Shown here in pieces: positions 14,517 through 14,696 of a DNA stretch of 14,696 nt; the first letter of the stretch is position 1, and the number at the start of each line of letters is the position of its first letter. Below the pieces are notes generated by a model. The model saw nothing but the letters and a program-made list of their open reading frames with translations, was not told where the DNA came from and did no database searches. The stretch spans positions 1 through 14,696 of the forward strand of contig NZ_CAJUHF010000067.1 of the NCBI RefSeq assembly GCF_910585845.1, written 5' to 3'. A program made the position numbers and the translations under genes. The DNA is from an uncultured Bacteroides sp. GTDB lineage: Bacteria; Bacteroidota; Bacteroidia; Bacteroidales; Bacteroidaceae.

Positions 14517-14696
14517 TAAAAAAGGGAGGATATATCCGCTGTATTGAGCTTATATCTCTATATTTAGTAGATGACAAAATTTAAATTTATGCTGTTAAAC
14601 ATCTAATTTTCAAATAATTAAATTTATAAAAGTCCCTGAAGTTTAGTAATTTAAAGGAAAAGTTTGGTCGCTTTTTCTCATGAAAACTACTAATTT

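Overview
The window reads as chromosomal DNA from a Bacteroides-type organism (phylum Bacteroidota). The evidence is protein character (a Bacteroidota-like RecQ, TolC/EmrA/EmrB-type efflux genes, ClpS/ClpA/Aat) and promoter elements that fit the Bacteroides -7 consensus TAnnTTTG rather than the E. coli -10. Genus is an inference; no 16S or other marker gene is present.

Layout. Positions 1-260 are AT-rich and hold only a start-less hydrophobic open frame. Positions 261-1379 (-) encode a chimera in which the DNA-binding head of a LacI-family repressor is joined in frame to the last two thirds of a sugar-type MFS transporter. A Bacteroides promoter lies just upstream, and a perfect LacI-type palindrome lies at 1602-1613. 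An eight-TPR protein occupies 1622-2581 (-). A 415-bp divergent region follows, with a candidate promoter, a 33-codon leader ORF and stem-loops. It leads into a tight three-gene tripartite efflux operon (2997-6965, +): TolC-like, EmrA-like and EmrB-like, with junctions of a 4-nt overlap and a 1-nt gap.

From 6966 onward every gene is on the minus strand. Read 5'->3' on that strand they are clpS (14501), clpA, aat, recJ and recQ (ending at 7148). clpS-clpA-aat forms a compact cluster carrying most of the bacterial N-degron pathway: the transferase that creates destabilising N-termini, the adaptor that reads them and the unfoldase that feeds ClpP. recJ and recQ, two genes of single-strand-gap and double-strand-break processing, sit next to each other.

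The least explained material is intergenic. Two separate noncoding arrays have an exact 22-bp period: 6986-7139, between the convergent efflux operon and recQ, and 10992-11167, between aat and recJ. Their sequences differ but share some consensus positions. The first also contains a 38-bp-armed inverted repeat. The recJ-recQ junction holds a MITE-like palindromic element plus two heptanucleotide repeats, and one of these is read as part of the RecQ N-terminus. I see no CRISPR array, RNA gene, complete insertion sequence or phage genes. The strongest candidates for something undescribed are the 22-bp arrays and the efflux leader region. The LacI-MFS chimera is most likely a deletion scar.
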